Source: an uncultured Actinomycetes bacterium
GTDB taxonomy: Bacteria; Actinomycetota; Acidimicrobiia; Acidimicrobiales; RAAP-2
Direction: 5' to 3'
Assembly (NCBI GenBank): GCA_903873775.1
Contig: CAIQPR010000046.1
Location: 1 to 56,994 of the forward strand
Length of the DNA stretch: 56,994 nucleotides
Shown piece after piece: positions 26,425 through 34,453 of the stretch; position 1 is the first letter of the stretch, and every line of letters starts with the position of its first letter. Below the pieces are notes generated by a model, which was given only the letters and a program-made list of their open reading frames with translations, had not been told where the DNA came from and searched no databases. The translations under genes and the position numbers were made by a program.

Positions 26425-27408
26425 TTATCGCTTCCCCGTGAGTCGAATGCGAGGATCGGCAACCGCAATACCGATGTCGGCCAGCAAGTTTCCAACCACC
26501 GTCGCAACAGTGACGAGAAGAGTGAGTCCCATAACAACTGGGACGTCGCGCGCCTCAGTTGCCTGAACGGTCAACTGGCCCATTCCCGGGTAATTAAAGA
26601 CCTGCTCGGTAATGAGCGCCCCACCAAAGAGTGCGGGGAGGGAAAGTCCGAGAATTGTGATAACCGGCAACACGGCGTTGCGGAATGCGTGACGGAAAAG
26701 GACCCGGTTGGGTGAGCAACCTTTTGCCTTCGCGGTGCGGACGTAGTCCTGAACCATTGTGTCCAAAATGGAGCCACGCATGAACCGGGTGAGGCCACCC
26801 ACACCGAGAACAGTCAATGTCGCCAACGGAAGAACGAATTGATTCGGATGGTTCCACATTTGAACGAGTGGGGAGAACCATCCATTGGCTGTTGGTGAAT
26901 CGACTGCCGGTGGGAACCAGTGCAGGGTCAACGAGAAGAGGATGATGGTCATTGTGGAGAAAAGGAAGGCCGGGAACGAGTAAAGAAGGAACACCAAGAA
27001 CGTCATTGAGTGGTCGAAAATGGTGTTGCGTCGAATGCCCTGGAAGAGTCCAATAACGACCGAAATGACCGTCGAGAAGAGAATGGAGATCAGCACGAGC
27101 CACAGGGTCCTCGGCACGTACGGCGCGATGACCTGAGACACGGGTTCATCAATGGTCTGGGGGTTCAGGGAGGTGCCGAGATTGCCGTGGAACAACCCGA
27201 TCATGTAGTGGTAATACTGAACGAAAAAGGGCTGGTCAAGGCCGTGAGAATGCAGGAATTCCTTTAATTCCAAGGGGCTCGCGTGATTTCCGAGAACCGC
27301 GCGCGCCACATTGCCCTTTTCTAGTGCAGGCAAGAGGAATGTGAGAAAAGATACGCCGAAGAGCACGGCAATACCCTGCATGAGACGGCGAAAGAGGTAT
27401 CCAATCAT
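26425..27408 (-). CDS. Peptide/nickel ABC transporter permease, DppB type
   Basis: The 327-residue permease starts with IGYLFRRLMQGIAVLFGVSFLTFLLPAL, the usual DppB/OppB N terminus, and has six predicted membrane helices. The EAA loop reads YVRTAKAKGCSPNRVLFRHAFRNAVLPVIT, and the end GDPRIRLTG-like (VADPRIRLTGKR) is typical. The ATG at 27408 is chosen because the family similarity begins there; the frame is open 14 codons further. It is the first gene of the operon. No clear promoter was found upstream. Confidence 0.92.
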   Translation of the reverse strand: MIGYLFRRLMQGIAVLFGVSFLTFLLPALEKGNVARAVLGNHASPLELKEFLHSHGLDQPFFVQYYHYMIGLFHGNLGTSLNPQTIDEPVSQVIAPYVPRTLWLVLISILFSTVISVVIGLFQGIRRNTIFDHSMTFLVFLLYSFPAFLFSTMTIILFSLTLHWFPPAVDSPTANGWFSPLVQMWNHPNQFVLPLATLTVLGVGGLTRFMRGSILDTMVQDYVRTAKAKGCSPNRVLFRHAFRNAVLPVITILGLSLPALFGGALITEQVFNYPGMGQLTVQATEARDVPVVMGLTLLVTVATVVGNLLADIGIAVADPRIRLTGKR

Positions 27409-27463
27409 CGTGGGAACTCTAGCAGTGTCGTGAACGGCGTCTCTCGTCACCCTCTCGCACGTG

Positions 27464-27484
27464 ACCCGCGCTGTTCACGCGGGT
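27464..27484. promoter_or_regulatory. Dyad between the transporter operon and the MurF-like gene
   Basis: ACCCGCG (27464-27470) and CGCGGGT (27478-27484) are exact reverse complements around CTGTTCA, in the divergent gap 27409-27643. It could be an operator for either side. The rest of the gap shows nothing clear. Confidence 0.4.
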
Positions 27485-27643
27485 GTTGGGAAGTTCATGA
27501 TCGCGTAAATTTGGTGTGCTGTGCGAGGCTCGATGCGTGGTGTCGTGGGGAGAGTGTAGAACTCCACCCCTCTTACAACGCGGTGTCATGCGGCGCCTTC
27601 TCAAGGACGACCCCGTGCGTTGAGTTGGAGAAAGGATCCTCTG

Positions 27644-28654
27644 ATGGTGACTGCGCCCCCCTTGGCGTGGGTTTTGGTGGTGTCCTCCGCAGGATTGCAG
27701 TTACTGCGCTGGGTCCGCGTCGCGCAGCGTGAGAATTTCCGCGGATCAGAAGTTTTACGTCTCTACGCCCTGTGGGCCTTTCCCCCGTCGTCGTCTGCCA
27801 CTGCCGTCGCACACGGCGCAAATCCTTCGAGTCGCTTTCTTTCTGCCCCTTTTCGAGCTGCGGAGAACCTTTTTGATAGATCCTCGGGACACGCAGGCGA
27901 GATCGTCCCCCGTCATGACGCCCGCGTAACGCAGCGTCCCATTTCTTTCACCTTGATCATCGGGTTGCTGGTTCTCTTGACTTCTTTCACGCACGCCGCG
28001 GTCATCGCGTTTGTGTCGTCCGCGGTGTACGGACTCGTCTTCCCGTGGGGGTTTCGCTTGCGGGGTCGTCAAAGACCGTTGTCCTGGGGAGTTCGCACGG
28101 TGTCTCTAGGAGGGGTTGTTCTCGTTGGGAGTGCCCTGCTCTGCCTGATGAGCTCCGTAATACCCACGTACATCGCTTTCGTTCTCGCCATATGGCTCGT
28201 TCCCTTGTGGGTGGCGCTCGGTTCGAAGGTCGTGGGAAGGGGTCACGCACTGCCGTCGCTGGACGAAGAGGCTCCGATCGTCATTTCGCTGAGCGATCGG
28301 GGCACGACGGTCGTCACCGACGACCGACCAGTGACGGGACAAACTGCAGAGGAATCAATCAGCGTCCTTACGGACCTGAAGATGATGGGACGTCACATAG
28401 TGGTGACCGGCGGTGTGGTCGATCGACAGGGAGATCGTTACGTAGCGAATTATCGACTCGGCTCATCCATCCTCGAGGCGAACTGTGAACTGCTCGCCAT
28501 CGGTCGCACGAATGCCGAGGCGCTCTGCAGCGGATTTGGTGCGAAGTTTCGCCGCTTCGACACCCGTCGTGACGCGGAACGTTGGATGGCAAGGAACTTG
28601 ACCCCGGATGACGGTGCGCTTTATCTGGGAAACTTTCCCGATTACTACCCGTGA
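27644..28654 (+). CDS. MurF-like protein lacking the central ATPase domain
   Basis: The 336-residue protein has an N-terminal membrane part (about four hydrophobic segments up to residue 195, with LLRWVRVAQREN) followed by what looks like the C-terminal domain of a membrane-linked MurF-type ligase: GTTVVTDD, RHIVVTGGVVDRQGDRYVANY (compare RxVVVTPGMVELGxxQxxxN), LLAIGRTNAEAL and the end DDGALYLGNFPDYYP. MurF joins D-Ala-D-Ala to the cell-wall precursor and needs a central domain with a GxxGKT/S ATP loop; no such loop exists here. The gene may be an internal deletion product, decaying, or reused as a structural protein. GAAAGGA precedes the ATG at 27644. The family call is from pattern memory and should be tested. 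Confidence 0.55.
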   Translation: MVTAPPLAWVLVVSSAGLQLLRWVRVAQRENFRGSEVLRLYALWAFPPSSSATAVAHGANPSSRFLSAPFRAAENLFDRSSGHAGEIVPRHDARVTQRPISFTLIIGLLVLLTSFTHAAVIAFVSSAVYGLVFPWGFRLRGRQRPLSWGVRTVSLGGVVLVGSALLCLMSSVIPTYIAFVLAIWLVPLWVALGSKVVGRGHALPSLDEEAPIVISLSDRGTTVVTDDRPVTGQTAEESISVLTDLKMMGRHIVVTGGVVDRQGDRYVANYRLGSSILEANCELLAIGRTNAEALCSGFGAKFRRFDTRRDAERWMARNLTPDDGALYLGNFPDYYP

Positions 28655-29000
28655 TCGTCGCCGTCGATCTCGGCTCGCGTGCTCCGCGACACCTCTCAAT
28701 TCGTGAGACGTCACGTGCGGTCACACACATGCGTCAAGGGGATGGTGACGGGGGACCACGGGGCGCTGTGGGCGGGGTCGCGGTACGGTGGCATCACGAC
28801 ATGCTCGCCTCGTCCGACCGCAGTTCTTGTAGCCCGATCTCCGCGGCATCTCACCATCGACACCGAGATGAACGTTCTCGCGCTGTTCAAACCTTTCTGC
28901 AGAACAACTCGTCGCGCGACCACGCCTCAACGCAGTCAGGGCGCAAGATCGTGCCGGTGACGCCGTCCTCGGGTTCTCGCTCGCGACTCTGGGTCGACCA
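28655..29000 (+). other. 346-base gap, possible remnant of a D-Ala-D-Ala ligase start
   Basis: A GTG at 28651 overlaps the MurF-like stop (GTGA) and opens a frame beginning IVAVDLGSRAPRHLSI, which weakly recalls the VAVxxGGxSxEHxxS start of D-alanine-D-alanine ligases. After about 25 codons the sequence becomes low-quality (many Arg, Ser, His) and no other frame takes over clearly. It may be a decayed ligase gene, or only chance. No other feature is seen. Confidence 0.25.
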
Positions 29001-31118
29001 GTGAGTCAGCTGACCTCCGCAACTCGACAGGCCCTGCGAACGGACGTCGCGCAGTTCTCACCCGTCATCGGCCTTATCACCGCGGCACCTGTGGTGACGG
29101 TCTTCGCTCTGGGGTTGGCGGGCGGTGACGTGCGAGCCGCCATCTCGATGGCGATCGGCGCCAACCTCATCGCGGTCGCGTCGTTGGTCGGCGCACCGAG
29201 AATCCCCGTGTCCCTCGCGCTGGCCGACGCCGTGGGTATGTCCCTCTCCACCATGGTCGGGTGTGCGACCTCGTCATCCGCAGCGCTCCACATTGCCCTG
29301 CTGGTCCTGTGGTGTTTCGGGGCCGGGCTCTTGACCACGTTTGGCCTGACCCAGGCGACCGTCGGTACCCAGTACATCGTCGCCTTCGTCGTGCTCGGCC
29401 GATTCTCGGCGACGCCGCGTGATGCATTTGCCCTTGGATTATGGGTCCTCGCTGGCTCGCTCGTTGAAGTTCTCGCCCTCCTCCTGCTCCGGCTTCCGCC
29501 GTCACTGCGGGTGCAGCGGTGGGGTGTCGCGGCGGCGCTAGAGGCGGTGGCGGACCAGGCGGGACGATCGCCACGACGACCCACAGCGGACGTCGTGACG
29601 TCGTTGGACGACGCCGAGCGCCTGCTCGATACGCCTTCCTTGTTTGGACGCACTGACGTTCAAGTACTCCGCGCCACGCTGGACCAAGTGCGGCGCTGTC
29701 GCCTTGAACTGACGACGCTGGCGGGCCTGCGTGTCCGCGTGCTCGCGATCGGCGAGAACGAATTGGAGAACCGGGTCAGCGAGGTACTCGACGTTGTGAC
29801 CGAACTCGTGACGTCGTTCGCGGTGGCGTTGCGTCATCCTCGACGTGAGCTCACCTTTGAGACCGCGCAGACCCGATTCACGACAGCCGTGGACCACGTG
29901 GCGGCGTTGGTGGCCCACACGGAGGGTGACGTGGCACTTCTCGGCGAGCAATGTGTCGTGCACCTGCGTGCGCTGGGCGGTCAGCTTCGTGCCGCCCGGG
30001 CCTTGGTGGAAGAGGCGCGCACGTCGTCAGGGTGGCGACTCTCGCGACCCACGATGGGCTCACGCGCGGAGCGTTCGCCCGACGTCCGGCGTTTTGACGT
30101 GCGGGCACTCGGCAAAGAATTCACTCTGTCGTCGCCGGTCCTGCGGCACGCGATCCGTCTCGCCGTTGCCGTCCCCGTGTCTCTCGTCATTGCTCATTCC
30201 GTCGGATTGCCGCGGTCGTACTGGGTGCCCTTCGCGGTGGTGACGATCTTGAAACCCGATTACGGGTCCCTCCTGCGACGCGGCGTCGGTCGTGTGGTCG
30301 GCACACTCCTGGGCGCGACATTGGCGGCAGTCCTGGTGAGTACGTTGCACCCCAGTGTGCAAGTGACCGTCGTGCTCGTGGGCGTTCTCGGGTTCATGGC
30401 CTACTCGACGTGGCAGGTCAGTTTTGCGGTCGCCATTGGATTCGTCACGAGCATGGTGCTCGTGATCTTGAGTACGTCACTCACGGATTCCATTGGCACG
30501 GCCGCCGACCGGTTTATAGACATCGCCCTCGGCGGCACCCTCGCTCTGTTGGCGTATGTGGCCTGGCCCTCGCCCACGCGACCGCGCGTGGACGAGACCG
30601 TGGCGGACATGTTTCGCACGTGTGCGACCTACCTCGACGCGACGTTTAAGTACCTGTGGCGGCTTGAGCGGGTGTCGCGCGACGATCTCGCGGCGGCCTC
30701 GCGCGGCGCCCGGACGTCCTGGGCGCGCGCGCAAGCCGCGGTCGGCGCAGCTATTGCGGAACCACGCGCGGACGTTGAGCTCATCGATCGGGACCGATCG
30801 CTCCTCGCCGTGGGGCTACGGATCGTGCGAGCGATACACGCCGTGCGGCTCGAATCAGAGCGGACGGACGTCGACGCGACCCCCGCGAGTCTGCGCGCTC
30901 TTGAGGACGCGCTCGTGACGGCCCTCGGCAACGTGGCGCGCATGAGCGAAGGAGCGGACCATCAGGACGACGTACGACTGCGCGCGCTCTACCAACGCTG
31001 CGAGGCCGACGGGGTATCCGCCTCGTTGCTCGTCCACGTCGACGAATTGGTGAACGCCATCAACACCGCGGAGTTTCTCCTCCGGGCCGAGGTGCCGTCG
31101 GCGGAGCCCACCATCTAG
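29001..31118 (+). CDS. FUSC/aromatic-acid-exporter-type membrane protein
   Basis: The 705-residue protein has two membrane blocks (about 20-165 and 390-525) separated and followed by long soluble helical domains. The second block carries the family motif WVPFAVVTILKPDYGSLLRRGVGRVVGTLLGA, typical of FUSC (fusaric acid resistance) and YccS/ArAE proteins. These are thought to export aromatic or other weak acids, or to act in envelope stress. The start is the GTG at 29001; the frame continues upstream to a TGA near 28870 but has no other usable start. No strong ribosome site is seen. No partner gene of an efflux system lies nearby. Confidence 0.85.
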   Translation: MSQLTSATRQALRTDVAQFSPVIGLITAAPVVTVFALGLAGGDVRAAISMAIGANLIAVASLVGAPRIPVSLALADAVGMSLSTMVGCATSSSAALHIALLVLWCFGAGLLTTFGLTQATVGTQYIVAFVVLGRFSATPRDAFALGLWVLAGSLVEVLALLLLRLPPSLRVQRWGVAAALEAVADQAGRSPRRPTADVVTSLDDAERLLDTPSLFGRTDVQVLRATLDQVRRCRLELTTLAGLRVRVLAIGENELENRVSEVLDVVTELVTSFAVALRHPRRELTFETAQTRFTTAVDHVAALVAHTEGDVALLGEQCVVHLRALGGQLRAARALVEEARTSSGWRLSRPTMGSRAERSPDVRRFDVRALGKEFTLSSPVLRHAIRLAVAVPVSLVIAHSVGLPRSYWVPFAVVTILKPDYGSLLRRGVGRVVGTLLGATLAAVLVSTLHPSVQVTVVLVGVLGFMAYSTWQVSFAVAIGFVTSMVLVILSTSLTDSIGTAADRFIDIALGGTLALLAYVAWPSPTRPRVDETVADMFRTCATYLDATFKYLWRLERVSRDDLAAASRGARTSWARAQAAVGAAIAEPRADVELIDRDRSLLAVGLRIVRAIHAVRLESERTDVDATPASLRALEDALVTALGNVARMSEGADHQDDVRLRALYQRCEADGVSASLLVHVDELVNAINTAEFLLRAEVPSAEPTI

Positions 31119-31158
31119 GCATTCGACGACGCCGTGAACGTTCTCCTACGCTGCGCGT

Positions 31159-31413
31159 ATGTGTCGAAACATCACTCCACTTCGTGGCCTCGAGCCGCCC
31201 GCGACGCCCGATGAGGTGTCGGCGGCGGCTCGTCAATTTGTGAGGAAGGTCGCCGGGGTGACGTCGGTGTCAAAGGTGATGGAGCCGGCGATTGAACACG
31301 CCGTGGATCAGATCGCCGCGGTGGTGGAGGAGCTCTTGGCGGCGCTCCCGGCCCGCCGCACCCCACCCGCCGTCACGCCACCGCTGCGACGCCGGACCCC
31401 GACAGCGGGCTAG
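31159..31413 (+). CDS. DUF2277 family protein
   Basis: This protein of 84 residues begins MCRNITPLRGLEPPATPDEVSAAARQFVRKVAGVTSVSK, the signature of DUF2277, a short actinobacterial and proteobacterial family with no known function. The middle is helical and the tail is rich in Pro and Arg. It stands alone, 40 bases after the FUSC gene. Confidence 0.85.
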   Translation: MCRNITPLRGLEPPATPDEVSAAARQFVRKVAGVTSVSKVMEPAIEHAVDQIAAVVEELLAALPARRTPPAVTPPLRRRTPTAG

Positions 31414-31434
31414 TCGCGTGCGTAGTTGCGCGCT

Positions 31435-31722
31435 CTAGGAACGAGAGGTCGGCGCCTGAGGTTCACCGCGGCCGCCCGGTCTGGATCGGCGCCCGACCAC
31501 GAGATACGCGAGAGAACCGCTGAGGTTGGTGCTCGCCATGGCCCAGATCCACTTACTGCCCCGCACGAGATCATTCGGTCGACGCCGTAAGTCGCGCCAC
31601 ACCCACGGTGTGATGATCGCCCAGAGCACCACGGTGGCAATTGAGATGGCGATTGTTCTCCGAGAGGTCACTGAGGAGGGAGCCGTCACGTTCACAGTGT
31701 CGCACGCGTCACGCTGTCGCAC
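31435..31722 (-). CDS. Small membrane protein with PLD-N-type domain
   Basis: The 95-residue protein has two hydrophobic segments: IAISIATVVLWAIITPWVWRDL, and WIWAMASTNLSGSLAYLVVGRR after RRPNDLVRGSKW. This matches the short PLDc_N domain found alone or at the front of cardiolipin synthases, whose role alone is unknown. The GTG at 31722 shares its first base with the last base of the TAG of the upstream gene (TAGTG), so translation is likely coupled. GTGs further in (31695, 31689) are possible starts. Confidence 0.75.
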   Translation of the reverse strand: MRQRDACDTVNVTAPSSVTSRRTIAISIATVVLWAIITPWVWRDLRRRPNDLVRGSKWIWAMASTNLSGSLAYLVVGRRSRPGGRGEPQAPTSRS

Positions 31723-32363
31723 TACCGCTGGCGAAGGATGTTCTCGACGTACGCCACTTCGGCGTCATAGATGTGCGCGGACTTGACGTTCATCGTGAGG
31801 TGGCCAACGCCGCATCCCAGATCGCGAGCAACGCGTGCACTGAGTGCCGCCAACTCGATCAAATTGCCGTAGCCCTTGGCCCCGAAGTCGATGCTGTGGC
31901 AGGTCGCCACCTGACAGAGCGCGCCCTCGTGGAGGTAAAAGTCCAGCAAGCTGACACAGGGAATGTACGTCGTGTCGATCAGTGGTTGAAACGTCGTGAT
32001 CGTGGCGGATCTCGACAGAGGGTCCGTACGCAATCGATCAATCACCCACGCCACTTGGTCGAGACCGGTGTGGGCGTAGTCGTAAAGACACGTGGCGTAG
32101 CTGTCGGCGTGTCCGAGTTCCGGCACGGCAGCGTGATCGGTGAAATTCGCGTGCATCCACGCCACGCGTTCGGCGTCACCGAAACGATCGATGATGGCGT
32201 CGTCGGGGTCGGGCGCCGCAATCACGAGTGACGCTTCGAGCACCTCGCGCATCGCGAGCCCGTCGTAGAAGCTCGCCGTCCCGGACTGCACGATGACTTC
32301 GGCGATGTCGAGCCACGCGTCCCCGATGGTGTTCCCGGACACGACCGTCCGCCTTTGCGTCAT
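31722..32363 (-). CDS. Archaeal-type thymidylate-synthase-like protein
   Basis: The 213-residue protein is shorter than classic ThyA (264) and resembles the archaeal-type group (LAMREVLEASLVIAAP start). The core aligns without gaps to E. coli ThyA from the catalytic Cys: Cys136 (IPC; Cys146 in E. coli), Asp159 (169), Asn167 (177), His197 and Tyr199 (207, 209) all keep exact spacing. Changes: Arg166 is His156, and Arg127 appears as Ser119 while Arg126 is kept as Arg118. These arginines bind the dUMP phosphate, so the substrate may be a nucleoside, another nucleotide or a modified base. GGAGGGG precedes the ATG. It is coupled to the PLD-N-like gene. Confidence 0.82.
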   Translation of the reverse strand: MTQRRTVVSGNTIGDAWLDIAEVIVQSGTASFYDGLAMREVLEASLVIAAPDPDDAIIDRFGDAERVAWMHANFTDHAAVPELGHADSYATCLYDYAHTGLDQVAWVIDRLRTDPLSRSATITTFQPLIDTTYIPCVSLLDFYLHEGALCQVATCHSIDFGAKGYGNLIELAALSARVARDLGCGVGHLTMNVKSAHIYDAEVAYVENILRQR

Positions 32364-32442
32364 CGAAGCCCCTCCGTCGCGTGTTCAGTGTCCGTGCGTT
32401 CGTGGCGGTGGAGACTTGAACGCTGTTCGTGGGTGTCCGTAA

Positions 32443-33222
32443 TCATCGTTTGATGAGGTAGCGACCCTCGGCGTCAATGTGATTCAGGAAGTGCGGTGGC
32501 GTGACGGTGGTGAGGAATTCGTCAACGGCACGTCGACAACCTTCGTAACACCCGTAATCATCGAAGATGACAAAACCGCCACTGACGACGAGGTCGAAGA
32601 GGGACTCTAGGCAATAGAGCGTGCCCGCATAAAAGTCCGTGTCGAGACGCAACACGGCGATCTCGCCAATCGATTCCCGCGCGGGCACGAGGGTGTCTTG
32701 AAACCATCCCTCATGAATGTGGACTCGATCCGCGGGGTAGGCGATCTCGTCACACAGAAGAGCCCGTACATCCTCAGGTGTACCGTGCCCGCCGAGAGGT
32801 TCGTAAAAGCCGGTCATTGGTCGCAGCGTGCCGTCCAGCGGCCCCGTCAACCCGGGGGTTGCGCGCGCTTGCGCGACGGCAATCTCGCCGTCCAGAGTCT
32901 CGTCCGGGACACACATGTCGACAAAGGAATCGAAGAGGTGGAGATCGCGCGACGCTGAACCGTGACGCACGCTGGCGAGGGCCATCATGCCGCTCGCGCC
33001 ACCCTTCCAGGTTCCGCATTCGACGAAGGATCCTCGAAGCCCGCTCCTCTCCGCAAACGCCGCGATCTGGTACGTCGCGGCGAGTCGGTGGCGGGTGACC
33101 ATCGTGTGGTGTTGCACGCGCGTCAGAGCGAGGGCAATCTCGGCGTCGAGGTCGTACGGCTCGATGGGGGCGTCAATGTGCGCGACGACGGGAACGCCGG
33201 AGGTTGATGCGGTTGTCGTCAC
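32443..33222 (-). CDS. TylF/MycF-type sugar O-methyltransferase
   Basis: The 259-residue protein has the macrocin-O-methyltransferase pattern. The SAM-binding segment is SFVECGTWKGGASGMMAL, followed by DLHLFDSFVDMC, then HIHEGWFQDTL and the metal/catalytic region VLRLDTDFYAGTLYCLESLFDLVVSGGFVIFDDYG. The family methylates hydroxyls of deoxysugars on antibiotics or surface glycans, using Mg2+. The GTG at 33222 has GAGAGGGG upstream. It is divergent from the aminotransferase gene by 82 bases, and the pair probably builds one modified sugar. Confidence 0.88.
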   Translation of the reverse strand: MTTTASTSGVPVVAHIDAPIEPYDLDAEIALALTRVQHHTMVTRHRLAATYQIAAFAERSGLRGSFVECGTWKGGASGMMALASVRHGSASRDLHLFDSFVDMCVPDETLDGEIAVAQARATPGLTGPLDGTLRPMTGFYEPLGGHGTPEDVRALLCDEIAYPADRVHIHEGWFQDTLVPARESIGEIAVLRLDTDFYAGTLYCLESLFDLVVSGGFVIFDDYGCYEGCRRAVDEFLTTVTPPHFLNHIDAEGRYLIKR

Positions 33223-33304
33223 AGATCCCCTCTCTTGGTCACGTCAATCTATCCATCGTGCGGGCCGAGGGTTCGCGCGTCACCGTCAGTAGACTTCCGC
33301 CGCG

Positions 33305-34453
33305 ATGACCCGCAGCATTCGCATTCCCTTCAATCGGGCCTCCTTCGTCGGTCGGGAGTTGGACTATCTCGACGAGGTTCGAGCGAGTGGCGATTACGCC
33401 GGCAACGGCGACATGACGCGTCGCGCGGAAGAGATCTTGACCGCGTCCCTCGACGGCGCCACAGCTCTTCTCACGACGAGTTGCACGAGTGCCCTGGAGA
33501 TGAGTGCGCTGGCCCTGAATTTCTCGGCCGGCGACGAGGTCATTGTTCCGAGCTACACCTTCGTGTCCACCGCGAGTGCCTTCTCCGCACACGGAGCCCG
33601 TCCCGTGTTCGCGGATGTTCGGGCCGACACGCTGAATATTGATGAGCGTCACGTGGACGGTCTTATCTCGGCGCGCACCCGCGCCATCGTGGTCACCCAC
33701 TACGCCGGCGTGGGGTGCGAGATGGACGCGATCCTGGCCCTCGGTGAGCGCCACGGTCTCGCGATTATCGAAGACAATGCCCACGGACTGTTCGGCACCT
33801 ATCGAGACCGACCTCTCGGCGGCATGGGCGACTACGGAGCACTCAGTTTTCACGCCACGAAGAATTTCAGCTCGGGACAAGGTGGCGCCGTGATCGCGCG
33901 CGAGGCGTCCGCGGTGGAACGCCTGCGCAACATTCGAGAAAACGGAACGAACCGCGCGGCCTTTGAGCGGGGCGACGTCGATCGCTACACGTGGGTGGCG
34001 CAGGGCACAAACGCGCTGCCCTCAGAACTCATTGCCGCGGTCATCTGCGCCCAAGTTGAAGAGCGCACGAGCATTCAGTCGCGCCGCCAGATGCTCTGGG
34101 AGCGCTACGCCGAGGCCCTCGCACCGTGGGCGCGGGAACACGGCGCAACCTTGGCCCACGTCCCGGCGTGGTGCGATCCGACGTATCACCTCTTCCACCT
34201 GCTCCTTCCCGATGAGGCGACGCGTGAAGGTCTCCGTGAACACTTGCTCGCGCGCGGCATCCTGGCCGTTTCGCATTACGTGCCTCTGCACAGCTCCCCG
34301 ATGGGTCTCGCCCTCGGGGGGCGTGTCGGACAATGTCCCGTGGCCGATGACGTGGCGTCTCGCGTTCTGCGACTGCCGCTCTTTGTCACATTGAGCGACG
34401 CCGAGCAGGCCGAGGTGATCGAGGCCATCACCGACTTTGACGCAACACCGTGA
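33305..34453 (+). CDS. wecE: dTDP-4-amino-4,6-dideoxygalactose transaminase (WecE/RffA)
   Basis: The 382-residue DegT/DnrJ/EryC1/StrS aminotransferase follows WecE of E. coli closely along its length: IPFNRASFVGRELDYL, LLTTSCTSALEMSALAL, GDEVIVPSYTFVSTASAF, VTHYAGVGCEMDAI, IIEDNAHG, the Schiff-base Lys186 in SFHATKNFSSG, NIRENGTNRAAF, VDRYTWVAQGTNALPSEL, and HYVPLHSSPMG. The enzyme transfers an amino group from glutamate to dTDP-4-keto-6-deoxyglucose, making dTDP-Fuc4N. No rmlA/rmlB genes lie in the window, so the substrate must come from elsewhere. The gene overlaps the next by four bases (GTGA). Confidence 0.9.
   Translation: MTRSIRIPFNRASFVGRELDYLDEVRASGDYAGNGDMTRRAEEILTASLDGATALLTTSCTSALEMSALALNFSAGDEVIVPSYTFVSTASAFSAHGARPVFADVRADTLNIDERHVDGLISARTRAIVVTHYAGVGCEMDAILALGERHGLAIIEDNAHGLFGTYRDRPLGGMGDYGALSFHATKNFSSGQGGAVIAREASAVERLRNIRENGTNRAAFERGDVDRYTWVAQGTNALPSELIAAVICAQVEERTSIQSRRQMLWERYAEALAPWAREHGATLAHVPAWCDPTYHLFHLLLPDEATREGLREHLLARGILAVSHYVPLHSSPMGLALGGRVGQCPVADDVASRVLRLPLFVTLSDAEQAEVIEAITDFDATP

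Noticed and set aside
28651..29004. Possible 117-codon gene after the MurF-like gene
   Set aside because: Only the first 25 codons look protein-like; the rest is Arg/Ser/His-rich. Kept only as a possible ligase remnant.
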